Position numbers and translations under genes: made by a program
Shown here: positions 1 through 6,279 of the stretch, piece after piece
How positions within the stretch are numbered: position 1 is the stretch's first letter
How the letters are laid out: each line of letters starts with the position of its first letter
The notes under the pieces: model-generated
What the model saw: only the letters and a program-made list of their open reading frames with translations
What the model was told of the DNA's origin: nothing
The model's database searches: none
Assembly: GCA_030628805.1 (NCBI GenBank)
Contig: DAOVQG010000234.1
Location: 1-7,530 of the forward strand
Direction of reading: 5' to 3'
DNA length: 7,530 nt
From: JAGMDK01 sp023128695
Lineage (GTDB): Bacteria > Planctomycetota > Phycisphaerae > UBA1845 > Fen-1342

Positions 1-33
1 GGAAAGGAGGGGATTCTGACTCCGACCCTTCAA

Positions 34-51
34 CCCGGCATAAATGCCGGG
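34..51. repeat. Perfect short hairpin
   Basis: Arms CCCGGCAT (34-41) and ATGCCGGG (44-51) are perfect reverse complements around two bases. It has the shape of a terminator stem, but no T-run follows on the plus strand, so a terminator for a gene ending left of the window is only possible. It overlaps the first unit of the tandem duplication. Confidence 0.6.
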
Positions 52-89
52 CCTAGCGCGCAACCTCGCCGGGCCTAGCGCGCCACCTC
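46..89. repeat. Tandem 22-bp duplication, two copies
   Basis: Two adjacent copies occupy 46-67 and 68-89. Each begins GCCGGGCCTAGCGCGC and ends ACCTC, and they differ at a single base (A in the first copy, C in the second, just before ACCTC). The near identity and exact adjacency indicate a recent slippage or duplication event. No function is evident. Confidence 0.85.
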
Positions 90-309
90 CACGCGCGAAA
101 GCCTCTGACCGGAAATGGCACCAGCATCATTGGCCCCTGCGAGGCGATTCCCACAAATGCGGGTAACAGCAAGGCCTGAAGCCCGCGCGGAGAGCCGCGA
201 GCAGTGCATTTAAGACCCGAACCGTGCCGATAACCATAAGATACGCCCGCTCTGGTTGCGCGCCCCGACCGTGCCGCAAGGGGCGACGTGGCGTGACAGG
301 TTGGCTCCC

Positions 310-777
310 ATGGATAACGGCTTCCTCTATCTGCTGGCCGTCTTGTGTCTCGTGATGCTGTCGGTTTCGATGCCGCGGCGGTCACAACAACGCCGGGCCA
401 CCACGCGCGACCTGACGCGCGAACAACTGGCCCGTCTGCGTGACCAGCGCGGTGTTCAGCATTCGATGGAAGAGGTTCTACTCCAACTCGAAGACGTCTC
501 CCGCCGCATTAACGCCCAGGTCGATACCGAGTTCATGAAGCTTGAAACGGTGATTCGCGACGCGGACGACCGCATCGCGCGCCTGGAGCAATTGACGGGG
601 GTTACGCCGCGGGAAAACGGACCTCGTACAGTTCCTCAGACGAACGCGCAAGCGGCTGCGCGAAGTCGAATTGATTCTGAACCTCCGCGACTTCAAGTAA
701 CAACGATGGGCCACCCAGCCGGTGGGGCGGACGTCCCTGCCCGCCAGTCGCGGGCACGGAGGCCCGCACCACCTTGA
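310..777 (+). CDS. Small membrane-anchored coiled-coil protein, apparent 3' frameshift
   Basis: Unrecognised family. From ATG 310 (MDNGFLYLL) residues 4-20 form one hydrophobic segment, followed by a basic stretch (PRRSQQRR) that would keep the rest cytoplasmic. Residues of about 35-95 are charged, heptad-like and probably coiled coil (EEVLLQLEDVSRRI...RIARLEQL). A TTG start at 256 would add 18 residues with no hydrophobic lead, so I prefer 310, although its Shine-Dalgarno is weak. After about position 600 this frame loses coding character: codons no longer end in G/C and the tail is rich in Pro, Ala and Arg, running over GC palindromes. The next frame (602-700) instead reads an amphipathic helix ending EVELILNLRDFK and then TAA at 698-700, with about 23 of 32 codons ending in G/C. 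The original protein was probably about 129 residues and ended at 700. The cause may be a mutation or a sequencing error in the G run at 597-601. Confidence 0.6.
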   Translation: MDNGFLYLLAVLCLVMLSVSMPRRSQQRRATTRDLTREQLARLRDQRGVQHSMEEVLLQLEDVSRRINAQVDTEFMKLETVIRDADDRIARLEQLTGVTPRENGPRTVPQTNAQAAARSRIDSEPPRLQVTTMGHPAGGADVPARQSRARRPAPP

Positions 778-787
778 ATCATGATGC

Positions 788-860
788 GATGGGTGGCACG
801 GCCGTGTCGGCCGTGAATACCTGCGACTTATACACGGCTGACACAGCCGTGCCACCCATC
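788..860. repeat. Long inverted repeat between convergent genes
   Basis: Arms 788-815 and 833-860 are 28 bp each and match as reverse complements at 26 positions, with a 17-base loop. The core is GATGGGTGGCACGGC. It sits between the stop of the plus-strand small gene and the stop of the minus-strand 605-residue gene, so it could fold as a bidirectional transcription terminator. Neither strand has a strong T-run. The same kind of element is, from memory, dispersed in planctomycete genomes, so it may be a mobile palindrome that landed here. Confidence 0.8.
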
Positions 861-880
861 AAGCGATGCGTAATGGAGCA

Positions 881-2698
881 CTATTCGTCTGCTTGCGGCG
901 AATCTTCCTCGGTCTGTTGCTTGCGCATAATGCCCGCCAAGCGCTCGAAATAGGCCTGTACGGCCTTTTGATATTGGCGGGGGACTTCCTCGCGGGCGAC
1001 GGCGTCCAGGGCGTCGCGGACTTCCGAGTTGACGGCGTCATACTCTTCGTCAGTGGCCTCGCCGCGGACTTGCGGACCCTCGACCAGTATACGCCCGATA
1101 ATAGTTCCGCTCTGGAAGCGGGATTTGGCTTTCGTCGGGTCACGTTGGTAGGGTACTTTCTCCTTCCCGATCCGCGCGCCCAAACCTAGCCCGGCATTCG
1201 GGCCCTGTGAACCAATAGGGCCTTGCGGGCGCCGTCCGGGTTGTTGGTAGCCGGGGTTCATCCCGCCCTGGCAGATATCATCGCGCATGTTCTGAAAGTC
1301 GGAGATTTGCGCCTCGAGCTCGTTCATCAACTGCTCGCTGACCTCCAGGTCGGAAAGCTGTGAGATCGCGTCGGAGAGGGCATTGCCGGGCTGGGAGCCG
1401 CCGGAGCCGGTGCTGCCGGGAGTGCGGCACTGTTGGCACGCCTGGGCAGCTTTTTGCAGTGCCTGGCTGAGGTTCTGGCTGTTTTGCCTGGCCTGCTGCT
1501 GTTGCTGCATCTTTTTCTGCTGTTGGCGGATTTTCTGGGCCAGTTCCTGAATCTGCTTTTGTGAGAGCCCTTTCTCGCCGAGGCGTTTTTGCAACTCCTT
1601 CTCGAGCTGCTTGGGATCGGTTTTCGCCATCTGCTCGAGCAGCTTCCGGGCTTCCTCTTCAGACAAGCCCTTTTCCTCTAGCTCTTTCTGCAACTCGACG
1701 GTATCGCCCAGCTTGGCGAGCTGGTCGGCCATCTGCTGGAGTTGCTGCTGCATTTGGGCGAGTTTCTGCTGGGCCTCCGGCTCGTTGGCGTTCTGGGCCG
1801 CCTCATCCATTTTCTTGGCCAGTTCCCTTAGGGCCTCCTGAGCACCCTTGAAATCGCCATTTGCCAACGCTTGAGCGAGTTTGTTATCGGCCTTCTGGCT
1901 CCCCGGCGGGTTGAGCTGCTGGAATAGGCGTTTCGTCTGTTTCAGCGAGTTCGTCTCGTCCGCCTCGAGCTTCTCCTTCAGCCTGTCGCGAATGTCGTCG
2001 ATGCGGCGCACGGCGTCTTGGCGAATGTCGTCGGGCGTGACCGTGGGATGCTCCGGCATCTCCATCGGCTCGATGTCCTCGATGATCGCTTTGAGCTCAC
2101 GGTCGCCCTGGGCCAACTCCTTGATCTGGCCGAGCTTTTTATCGAACTCCGCTTTGATCACCTTGTGCTCCGCCTCGACCACCGCCCGCGGCACGTGGGC
2201 CTCCGGGTCGGTCTCGTCGGCCAGCAGATCGACTGTCGGCATCAGCCAAGCCAGGATCAGGGCCGCCAGGACCGTCGCGGCCGACCAGGGCCAGAGGGCC
2301 GGCGCGCGGTACCGAATATGTGTCGGCACGTGCACATGACTGGCAACCTTCTCCGCATCCTCGACCGCGGCCCGAACGAAGGGATCCGTATCTCGGCGAA
2401 CCAGCAAAGCCGTGCTCAGCCGCTCTTTCAAGCCCGCCGCGGAATCCAGCTCCACCGCGGCTTGCAGGGCACTCGGTCTGGCGATCGCCAAGCCGATCAC
2501 GCCCACGAGCAGGGCGACCAGGGCCGCGATCCAACCTCCCTGCCAGAGCGGCAGGTTCAGCGCGAAAAGCCGGACGATGATGATCGTGAGGGCCCACAGC
2601 CCCGCGGCCAGCAGTACGCCGATGCTGAGGCGTTGCAGCAGCACGTTCCCGCTCAGTCGCCGACGGGTGTGATTGATCTGGCGGTCGAGGAATGACAT
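881..2698 (-). CDS. Large membrane-anchored, Gln-rich coiled-coil protein (DUF4175-like)
   Basis: A 605-residue protein with three probable membrane helices (about residues 20-45, 54-73 and 137-158). Between helices two and three is a conserved-looking block with AAGLKERLSTAL (88-99), as in large membrane proteins of planctomycetes that resemble DUF4175. Residues of about 172-425 are a charged, Gln-rich coiled coil (QQQLQQMADQL, QQQKKMQQQQQ) with an internal duplication (336-357 and 369-390). A flexible Gly/Ser/Pro linker (426-440 and 478-505) leads to a folded C-terminal end, IIGRILVEGPQV...EEVPRQYQKAVQAYF, which looks conserved. I chose ATG 2698 over a TTG at 2776 because GGAGG lies 7 bases upstream and the longer version would overlap the promoter. 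By family resemblance such proteins occur near MoxR/DUF58/VWA (Bat-type) clusters, but no such neighbour lies in this window. Exact function is unknown. Confidence 0.85.
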   Translation of the reverse strand: MSFLDRQINHTRRRLSGNVLLQRLSIGVLLAAGLWALTIIIVRLFALNLPLWQGGWIAALVALLVGVIGLAIARPSALQAAVELDSAAGLKERLSTALLVRRDTDPFVRAAVEDAEKVASHVHVPTHIRYRAPALWPWSAATVLAALILAWLMPTVDLLADETDPEAHVPRAVVEAEHKVIKAEFDKKLGQIKELAQGDRELKAIIEDIEPMEMPEHPTVTPDDIRQDAVRRIDDIRDRLKEKLEADETNSLKQTKRLFQQLNPPGSQKADNKLAQALANGDFKGAQEALRELAKKMDEAAQNANEPEAQQKLAQMQQQLQQMADQLAKLGDTVELQKELEEKGLSEEEARKLLEQMAKTDPKQLEKELQKRLGEKGLSQKQIQELAQKIRQQQKKMQQQQQARQNSQNLSQALQKAAQACQQCRTPGSTGSGGSQPGNALSDAISQLSDLEVSEQLMNELEAQISDFQNMRDDICQGGMNPGYQQPGRRPQGPIGSQGPNAGLGLGARIGKEKVPYQRDPTKAKSRFQSGTIIGRILVEGPQVRGEATDEEYDAVNSEVRDALDAVAREEVPRQYQKAVQAYFERLAGIMRKQQTEEDSPQADE

Positions 2699-2747
2699 CA
2701 GCGTACCTCCACCAATATATACGCAAGCCCCGGAGTGTATCCTCAAT

Positions 2748-2776
2748 ATGATAGTACCGCACCCGGTCCTGCTCAA
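2748..2776 (-). promoter_or_regulatory. Putative sigma70-type promoter for the 605-residue gene
   Basis: Read on the minus strand, TTGAGC (2771-2776) is followed after exactly 17 bases by TATCAT (2748-2753), which match the -35 and -10 consensus at 4/6 and 5/6. Transcription would start near 2740, leaving a leader of about 42 bases that carries GGAGG 7 bases before ATG 2698. Predicted from sequence only. Confidence 0.5.
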
Positions 2777-2871
2777 TTAGACTCGCCGTCCGCTGAACTG
2801 TCTTTTCTATAAGCCCAGCGTGGTCAGCAGGGCGGACCCTAGCTGGCTCACATGTCAAGTAATTAGTATGG

Positions 2872-2903
2872 TGTCCCCCGATTTCCCTGTCCCCCGATTT
2901 CCC
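2872..2903. repeat. Perfect 16-bp tandem duplication
   Basis: TGTCCCCCGATTTCCC occurs at 2872-2887 and again directly at 2888-2903 with no mismatch. The preceding bases ATTAGTATGG and this motif together resemble a short dispersed intergenic sequence I associate with planctomycete genomes (from memory, not searched). Confidence 0.85.
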
Positions 2904-3029
2904 CAGGGCCAAGACGCGTTCGCGTACGACGGAGACGGGATCACGAACAGGCATCCGAGCTGGAACAGGTTGATCGGCTTCTCGCCGTTGTTCGAAGCCG
3001 CGTGTGCCTGCGGAGGGTTCAGGACGTAG

Positions 3030-3070
3030 CGTCCGGTCTCCGTGCCGGACGTAGGGTTCAGGGTTCAGGG
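3030..3070. repeat. Hairpin plus AGGGTTC heptamer repeat
   Basis: Arms CGTCCGG (3030-3036) and CCGGACG (3045-3051) form a perfect 7-bp stem around TCTCCGTG. Directly after it come two and a half copies of the heptamer AGGGTTC (3053-3070). Another AGGGTTCAGG lies just upstream at 3014-3023. Probably slippage-prone intergenic DNA. Confidence 0.7.
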
Positions 3071-3114
3071 TGGAGCGAGCATACTCGCCCGCCGGCGTGC
3101 TGCTGCTGTGCCTG

Positions 3115-3134
3115 CCCTGAGCGCAGCCGAAGGG
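3115..3134. repeat. Dispersed-type element CCCTGAGCGCAGCCGAAGGG
   Basis: This 20-bp sequence with CCCT/AGGG ends matches in form a short element (CCCTGAGCGnAGnCGAAGGG) that is widespread between genes in many environmental bacterial genomes. That is recognition from memory. It ends 20 bases before the Nudix stop codon on the opposite side and might act in transcript ending, which is speculative. Confidence 0.55.
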
Positions 3135-3153
3135 TCAGCAGTGCCACCGCACC

Positions 3154-3858
3154 TCATAACATCCCAAGTAGCTTCGCCCTTGCATAGGCGCAGAGGGTAA
3201 ATGAGTCCGTGATCCTGCCATCCCGGACCATGTCCTCGAACTCCGGCAGAGGAATCTGTTTGATACTGTCTATTCCTTCGACACGTTCAGGGGCCCCGAC
3301 GCTGCCGACCTCCGTGTAGAGCAGAGCGACGTGCGTGCTCGACATCCCCGTGTCGATGTGCATGTAGCCGAGCGTCGTGAAACTCCCCGCCTGCGCTCCA
3401 ACCTCCTCCAGAAGTTCACGTCTGGCGTTTTCCTCGTTGGAGACGTTCGGCTCGCCGAAACCCCGGGGCAGTTCCAGATGCCAGTCCCGCGTAGCATGCC
3501 GGAAGTGTCGCACGAGGATAATGCGTTGTTGGGAGGTTGCCAGGATCACAACCCCGCGCCCCGCTTCCGGCCGGTCGATAATCCGGAGATATGTCCGTGT
3601 CGTGCCATCCCGAAACCGAACCGCGTCTCTCAAGACCAGTAGGTACTCATCCTCGAACACGACCCCAATGTCCGACCACGAGGTAGGCAGGCCCTTAGCC
3701 TCCAGACGGCTCCGCTGCTCCTTCATCGCCTCTCGAATCTCAACTTCCCCGAGCAAGATTTCAAAGCCGGCATCCTGAGGGTTCGAGAAGCGTTCGGGCA
3801 CCTTCTGCACAAGTTCGCGGTATCGCCGAAGGCCATCCGTGACTTGTTGGCTAGCCAT
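3154..3858 (-). CDS. Nudix hydrolase, ADP-ribose pyrophosphatase-like
   Basis: A 234-residue Nudix enzyme, expected to cleave a nucleoside diphosphate linked to another moiety with Mg2+ or Mn2+. The Nudix box spans residues 133-155: G133, then R147-E148-L149-L150-E151-E152-V153-G154, so the metal-binding REXXEE glutamates are intact. The usual first glutamate of the box (position 139) is valine. Flanking blocks fit the fold: RIILVRHFRHATRDWHLELPRG before the box (split here: RIILVRHF, then WHLELPRG at about 126-133) and GYMHIDTGMSSTHVALLY after it, similar to ADP-ribose or nucleoside-sugar pyrophosphatases. An N-terminal extension of about 100 residues is longer than the catalytic domain needs. 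ATG 3858 was chosen because it overlaps the upstream stop by 8 bp (ATGGCTAG) with GGAG 7 bases before it, indicating coupled translation with the 510-residue gene. Substrate cannot be told from the sequence. Confidence 0.9.
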   Translation of the reverse strand: MASQQVTDGLRRYRELVQKVPERFSNPQDAGFEILLGEVEIREAMKEQRSRLEAKGLPTSWSDIGVVFEDEYLLVLRDAVRFRDGTTRTYLRIIDRPEAGRGVVILATSQQRIILVRHFRHATRDWHLELPRGFGEPNVSNEENARRELLEEVGAQAGSFTTLGYMHIDTGMSSTHVALLYTEVGSVGAPERVEGIDSIKQIPLPEFEDMVRDGRITDSFTLCAYARAKLLGML

Positions 3859-5383
3859 CTGCGGACTCCGTCTCGTTGATTCTAGCCTCATGCTGCTTGC
3901 TAGTTTTCTGTTCGTCCCTGGGCTTTCCGAAGCTCTCCTTGAGTTTCGAGACGAAGCCATCCCATTGATCGTGACCTCCCTCAAGACGTTGCTGAAGGAA
4001 AGGTATGTCCAAGAGCGCTTTGCCTCGCCCGTCTCGGTCATCGCCGGCACGCACGACTATCCGTCCGATGAAGGGAGCCTTGTTTGAAACCGCTCGACCA
4101 CCCCACTTCGCGCCAAAGTACAGGAACGGAACCCCCTTGTCCGGCCATAGAACTGAGGCTGTGACGCCCGCGAAATCGAAGGCGAACTCAACTACCGGCT
4201 TCGCCTTCTCTGCAATCGTCAAGAGATCATCGACCTTTTCGTCTTCGAGGAGATCGTGGAGTGCCCCTGTCACGCCGACGTACCGTTGAAACAGTTCCTC
4301 AGCATTCGACGTCCACTCTCCACTGCTTTCGAGCAGGGAGATCCCCGCTTTTCGATAGTCTCTCCACGGCTCAGTTGCCCTAAGAGCCCTGACTATCCGA
4401 AGAGGAAGCCTGTCGAGTTCCGTAGAATACAGCACACGCTGCACCAGATCGAAATGGACCGCTTTAAGGATGCTGAGGATCGCATCTGTGTCGGCCGCCA
4501 CCTTCTGTACGCGCGGCTCCCACTCCTGCAGGAAGACACGCGGTATCGAATCTCTTCCTGTAAGGGCATGGCATTGCAAGGCGTCGGAGAGATTGCAGTT
4601 GTAGCGCAAGTCTAACAGCTGTTTGATTTGGCATGCGAAGGGTTTCTTCGACTCGCTGGCGATCACGAGATCAAGCACCGAGTTCTTGTCCGCAGCCACA
4701 AACTCCTCGTACAGTTTCTGCCTGTCCGTGAGCTTGTTGTTGCGTGGTGCATTCACGCAATGCTGAGCGACTTGCGTCAGGCGGTTTGCAAACTCCCTCT
4801 CCAGGTGTGGAATGAGGAAGGCATTTGCCCAGAACGACGGGTCGGGCACGTTCAGGGTCTGTGCGAACGCGTGAAAGCGTTCCTGGAGATGCGTGCGAAT
4901 GAGCCTTTTGTTCGCATCACCATCCCAGGAAAGGCGAACACACGGCATGCACGTGTCTCCGCACAGACCAAGCCATGCGTCAAGGAGCGCAGGATCCACA
5001 GCGTATCCCGGTCGTTGAGCGGGGCTATCTTCGTTGTAGAGGTAAGGAACCAAAACCTCCTCGTTTAGAAGCGCTTTCATTGTCTCGCGCTCGCCCGAAC
5101 CAAGCTGATAGCAGGAAGCGAGCACTGGATTGTTGTGGAAATACGCCCTATTCACGACGACTTGCTCGCAGTTGATAAGCGAACGGACGAACTCGGCTCT
5201 GACCAACTTCTCACGTGTCGCCCGAATTGCCGAAAGCGGTTTCTGTTTGCTAACCAACTCATCCAGAAGCCGTTGCGGTATCCACTGATTGTCTAGCGAC
5301 GCGGCAACTCCCGTCAGTGGGCTGAGTTCATCCGATGTGATTGCAGTGAACTCGATGCCATCGCGCTTTTCTTTCGTCTTCAT
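3851..5383 (-). CDS. Unrecognised 510-residue protein, first gene of Nudix operon
   Basis: I do not recognise this protein. It starts at ATG 5383, with GGAGG 7 bases upstream. A longer frame to 5518 would add 45 low-quality Arg/Ala-rich residues. It has no signal peptide or clear membrane helix, so it is probably cytoplasmic. Residues 35-120 are the most conserved-looking part (LLDELVSKQKPLSAIRATRE, then LINCEQVVVNRAYFHNNPVL). Nine cysteines occur, three clustered as C141-x3-C145-x2-C148 (CGDTCMPC), a possible metal or redox site. The middle (160-390) appears helical. Residues 395-445 look like a beta-rich segment (VVEFAFDFAGVTASVLW, PFLYFGAKWGG, GRIVVRAGDD). The last 25 residues are charged and probably disordered. 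It is co-transcribed with the Nudix gene, with an 8-bp overlap. Codons end in A/T more often than in the 605-residue gene, by eye, which could mean transfer. Confidence 0.85.
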   Translation of the reverse strand: MKTKEKRDGIEFTAITSDELSPLTGVAASLDNQWIPQRLLDELVSKQKPLSAIRATREKLVRAEFVRSLINCEQVVVNRAYFHNNPVLASCYQLGSGERETMKALLNEEVLVPYLYNEDSPAQRPGYAVDPALLDAWLGLCGDTCMPCVRLSWDGDANKRLIRTHLQERFHAFAQTLNVPDPSFWANAFLIPHLEREFANRLTQVAQHCVNAPRNNKLTDRQKLYEEFVAADKNSVLDLVIASESKKPFACQIKQLLDLRYNCNLSDALQCHALTGRDSIPRVFLQEWEPRVQKVAADTDAILSILKAVHFDLVQRVLYSTELDRLPLRIVRALRATEPWRDYRKAGISLLESSGEWTSNAEELFQRYVGVTGALHDLLEDEKVDDLLTIAEKAKPVVEFAFDFAGVTASVLWPDKGVPFLYFGAKWGGRAVSNKAPFIGRIVVRAGDDRDGRGKALLDIPFLQQRLEGGHDQWDGFVSKLKESFGKPRDEQKTSKQHEARINETESADG

Positions 5384-5570
5384 AGCCAAGCCTCCAATGT
5401 CGGACCGAGCTTGAGTTACCCGTGCGGGCTCAACGCGGAACGCGCCAGCACCAAGCAGCCGGACGAGACGGCGCCAACGCCTCGGTCGTCGCGCTGGCCC
5501 TCTCGCTGCACACCCCATTTTCGCCGCTCGTGCTGATCCCGCGCAGCACGTAGTGGGCGATCTTGCCGGC

Positions 5571-5702
5571 GTCTCGTCGAGATACGGTCCGCCCCTCAGG
5601 GAGATAGCGTCCGCGTCTCGGTGAGATGCGGTCCGGACCTCGGTGAGATCGGGACCGAGTAAGCACGGTATCGGGACCGAGTAGGCAGCCTACGCGGTCC
5701 CG
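5571..5702. repeat. Six-unit direct repeat array with 22-bp period
   Basis: Units start at 5571, 5593, 5615, 5637, 5659 and 5681. The first four share the core GAGAT at 5579, 5601, 5623 and 5645, exactly 22 bases apart, followed by a variant of nCGGTCCGC. Units four and five share CGGGACCGAGTA. Units five and six are more diverged but stay in register (GGTAT, CCTAC). Units one to four also carry a small internal palindrome of the form CTCnnnGAG, for example TCTCGGTGAGA. There are no unique spacers, so it is not CRISPR. The period is close to two helical turns and is not a multiple of three, which argues against a coding repeat and leaves a tandem protein-binding site or a decayed minisatellite. 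Confidence 0.8.
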
Positions 5703-5852
5703 ACACCTGTTGAGGTCGACGCCGACTCCCAGCTTGGGTGCGGGCGCCTGCGCCAAGTAAGGCGCGGGAGCCGATCTCAGCTTGGAAACGGTTTTCCCGA
5801 GGCTCATACTGCCGCACAGTTTACCCAAATTGCCCATTTTGTCGCTCGCCGA

Positions 5853-5936
5853 TCAGAGCCGCGACCGTGAGGGAGCGGACAGCCCAGGACAAGGTCGTTC
5901 TGGTATCCAACCGCTTACTGACGTGCGCGGCTCTGA
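5853..5936. repeat. Imperfect inverted repeat, mobile-palindrome type
   Basis: Arms 5853-5878 and 5911-5936 (26 bp each, 21 matching) begin TCAGAGCCGCG and surround a 32-base loop. The arm sequence TCAGAGCCGCGACCGTGAGG resembles a dispersed palindromic element I associate with planctomycete genomes, from memory only. No transposase is encoded nearby. Confidence 0.75.
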
Positions 5937-6076
5937 TTTCGTCGCCCGCGCCGAGTCATTGCCCGGTGCCCTTACGTCGGCAGGACCGTTAGCGTCGAGT
6001 CCAGACGTCAGATCCGCAGTCCGCGGGCCGAGACGTGCCGCTGCCCATTCTGGCCCGGACCTTGCCGGACAATGAC

Positions 6077-6277
6077 TCACGCTCGCCGGCTCGGCGGCGT
6101 TTGCCGTTCGGCGGTGGCCGCCGGTTCGACGAGCCGCTCGGGATGGTGACGTTCCAACTCCTGCAAATGGTTGCAGAGCCGATCGACGTCGTTTCCGAAT
6201 TGCTCCGAAATCGCCCGTCGAATCGCCCGCACCTCATCGATCAGGGGGTCGGACGGCGTGTTACTCGCTTCAGCCAT
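6077..6277 (-). CDS. Small putative antitoxin paired with PIN-domain toxin
   Basis: A 66-residue protein whose centre is a helical block, DEVRAIRRAISEQFGNDVDR (residues 14-33), followed by LCNHLQELERHHPERL and a disordered, Pro/Arg-rich tail. This layout resembles small partners of VapC-like proteins in planctomycetes and cyanobacteria, where a DP(I/L)IDEVRxIR start is common. It follows the PIN gene with only two bases between stop and start. ATG 6277 is preferred because GAGGA lies 6 bases upstream. The alternative ATG 6283 overlaps the PIN stop as ATGA but has no spaced binding site. No DNA-binding domain is visible, so its antitoxin role is inferred from pairing and size. Confidence 0.75.
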   Translation of the reverse strand: MAEASNTPSDPLIDEVRAIRRAISEQFGNDVDRLCNHLQELERHHPERLVEPAATAERQTPPSRRA

Positions 6278-6279
6278 GC

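Larger units (their letters stand above)
1..309. other. Non-coding region left of the first gene
   Basis: I see no convincing coding region here. The stretch contains a short perfect hairpin (34-51) and a tandem 22-bp duplication (46-89), both listed separately. A weak AT-richer patch at about 228-243 (ATAACCATAAGATAC) could hold a -10 element for the gene starting at 310, but I find no matching -35 and do not call it. No tRNA fold or known riboswitch core was recognised. Confidence 0.6.
2777..3153. other. Repeat-rich non-coding region
   Basis: No gene is supported between the promoter of the 605-residue gene and the end of the Nudix gene. The short open frames here consist of repeat sequence. 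It contains a perfect 16-bp tandem duplication (2872-2903), a hairpin (3030-3051), a heptamer repeat AGGGTTC (3053-3070) and a dispersed-type element (3115-3134), listed separately. Confidence 0.6.
5384..6076. other. About 690 bp without a supported gene, repeat-rich
   Basis: This region lies upstream of the minus-strand two-gene operon and downstream of the small antitoxin-like gene. Its main content is a six-unit 22-bp-period array (5571-5702) and an inverted repeat (5853-5936), listed separately. A minus-strand open frame at 5430-5837 runs across the array, but it is Arg/Pro/Ser-rich, has no ribosome binding site and extends through non-triplet repeats, so I reject it as a gene. It could include gene remnants that I cannot name. 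No clear promoter for the operon was identified in the 190 bases before 5383. Confidence 0.55.

Noticed and set aside
90..255. Possible structured RNA or tRNA
   Set aside because: I could not fit a cloverleaf, a conserved T-loop sequence or a known riboswitch core to it.
1561..1851. Plus-strand open frames opposite the coiled-coil gene, some Ser/Cys-rich
   Set aside because: They are antisense shadows of the Gln/Glu/Lys-rich coding region; their composition follows directly from its codons.
2699..2776. Upstream TTG start for the 605-residue protein
   Set aside because: It would overlap the predicted promoter and lacks a ribosome binding site, whereas ATG 2698 has GGAGG 7 bases before it and opens a normal protein start.
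2139..2954. 271-codon minus-strand frame overlapping the start of the 605-residue gene
   Set aside because: It is a Gly/Arg/Pro-rich shadow in another frame of the clear coding region, with no membrane or domain pattern of its own.
3053..3070. Telomere-like AGGGTTC repeat
   Set aside because: Only two and a half copies within a bacterial-looking intergenic region; best read as slippage-prone DNA.
5571..5702. CRISPR array
   Set aside because: Repeats are directly adjacent at 22 bp, diverged, and have no unique spacers; no cas gene is present.
5430..5837. 135-codon minus-strand open frame over the repeat array
   Set aside because: Composition is Arg/Pro/Ser-rich without a fold-like pattern, no ribosome binding site is visible, and it runs through repeats whose 22-bp period is not a multiple of three.
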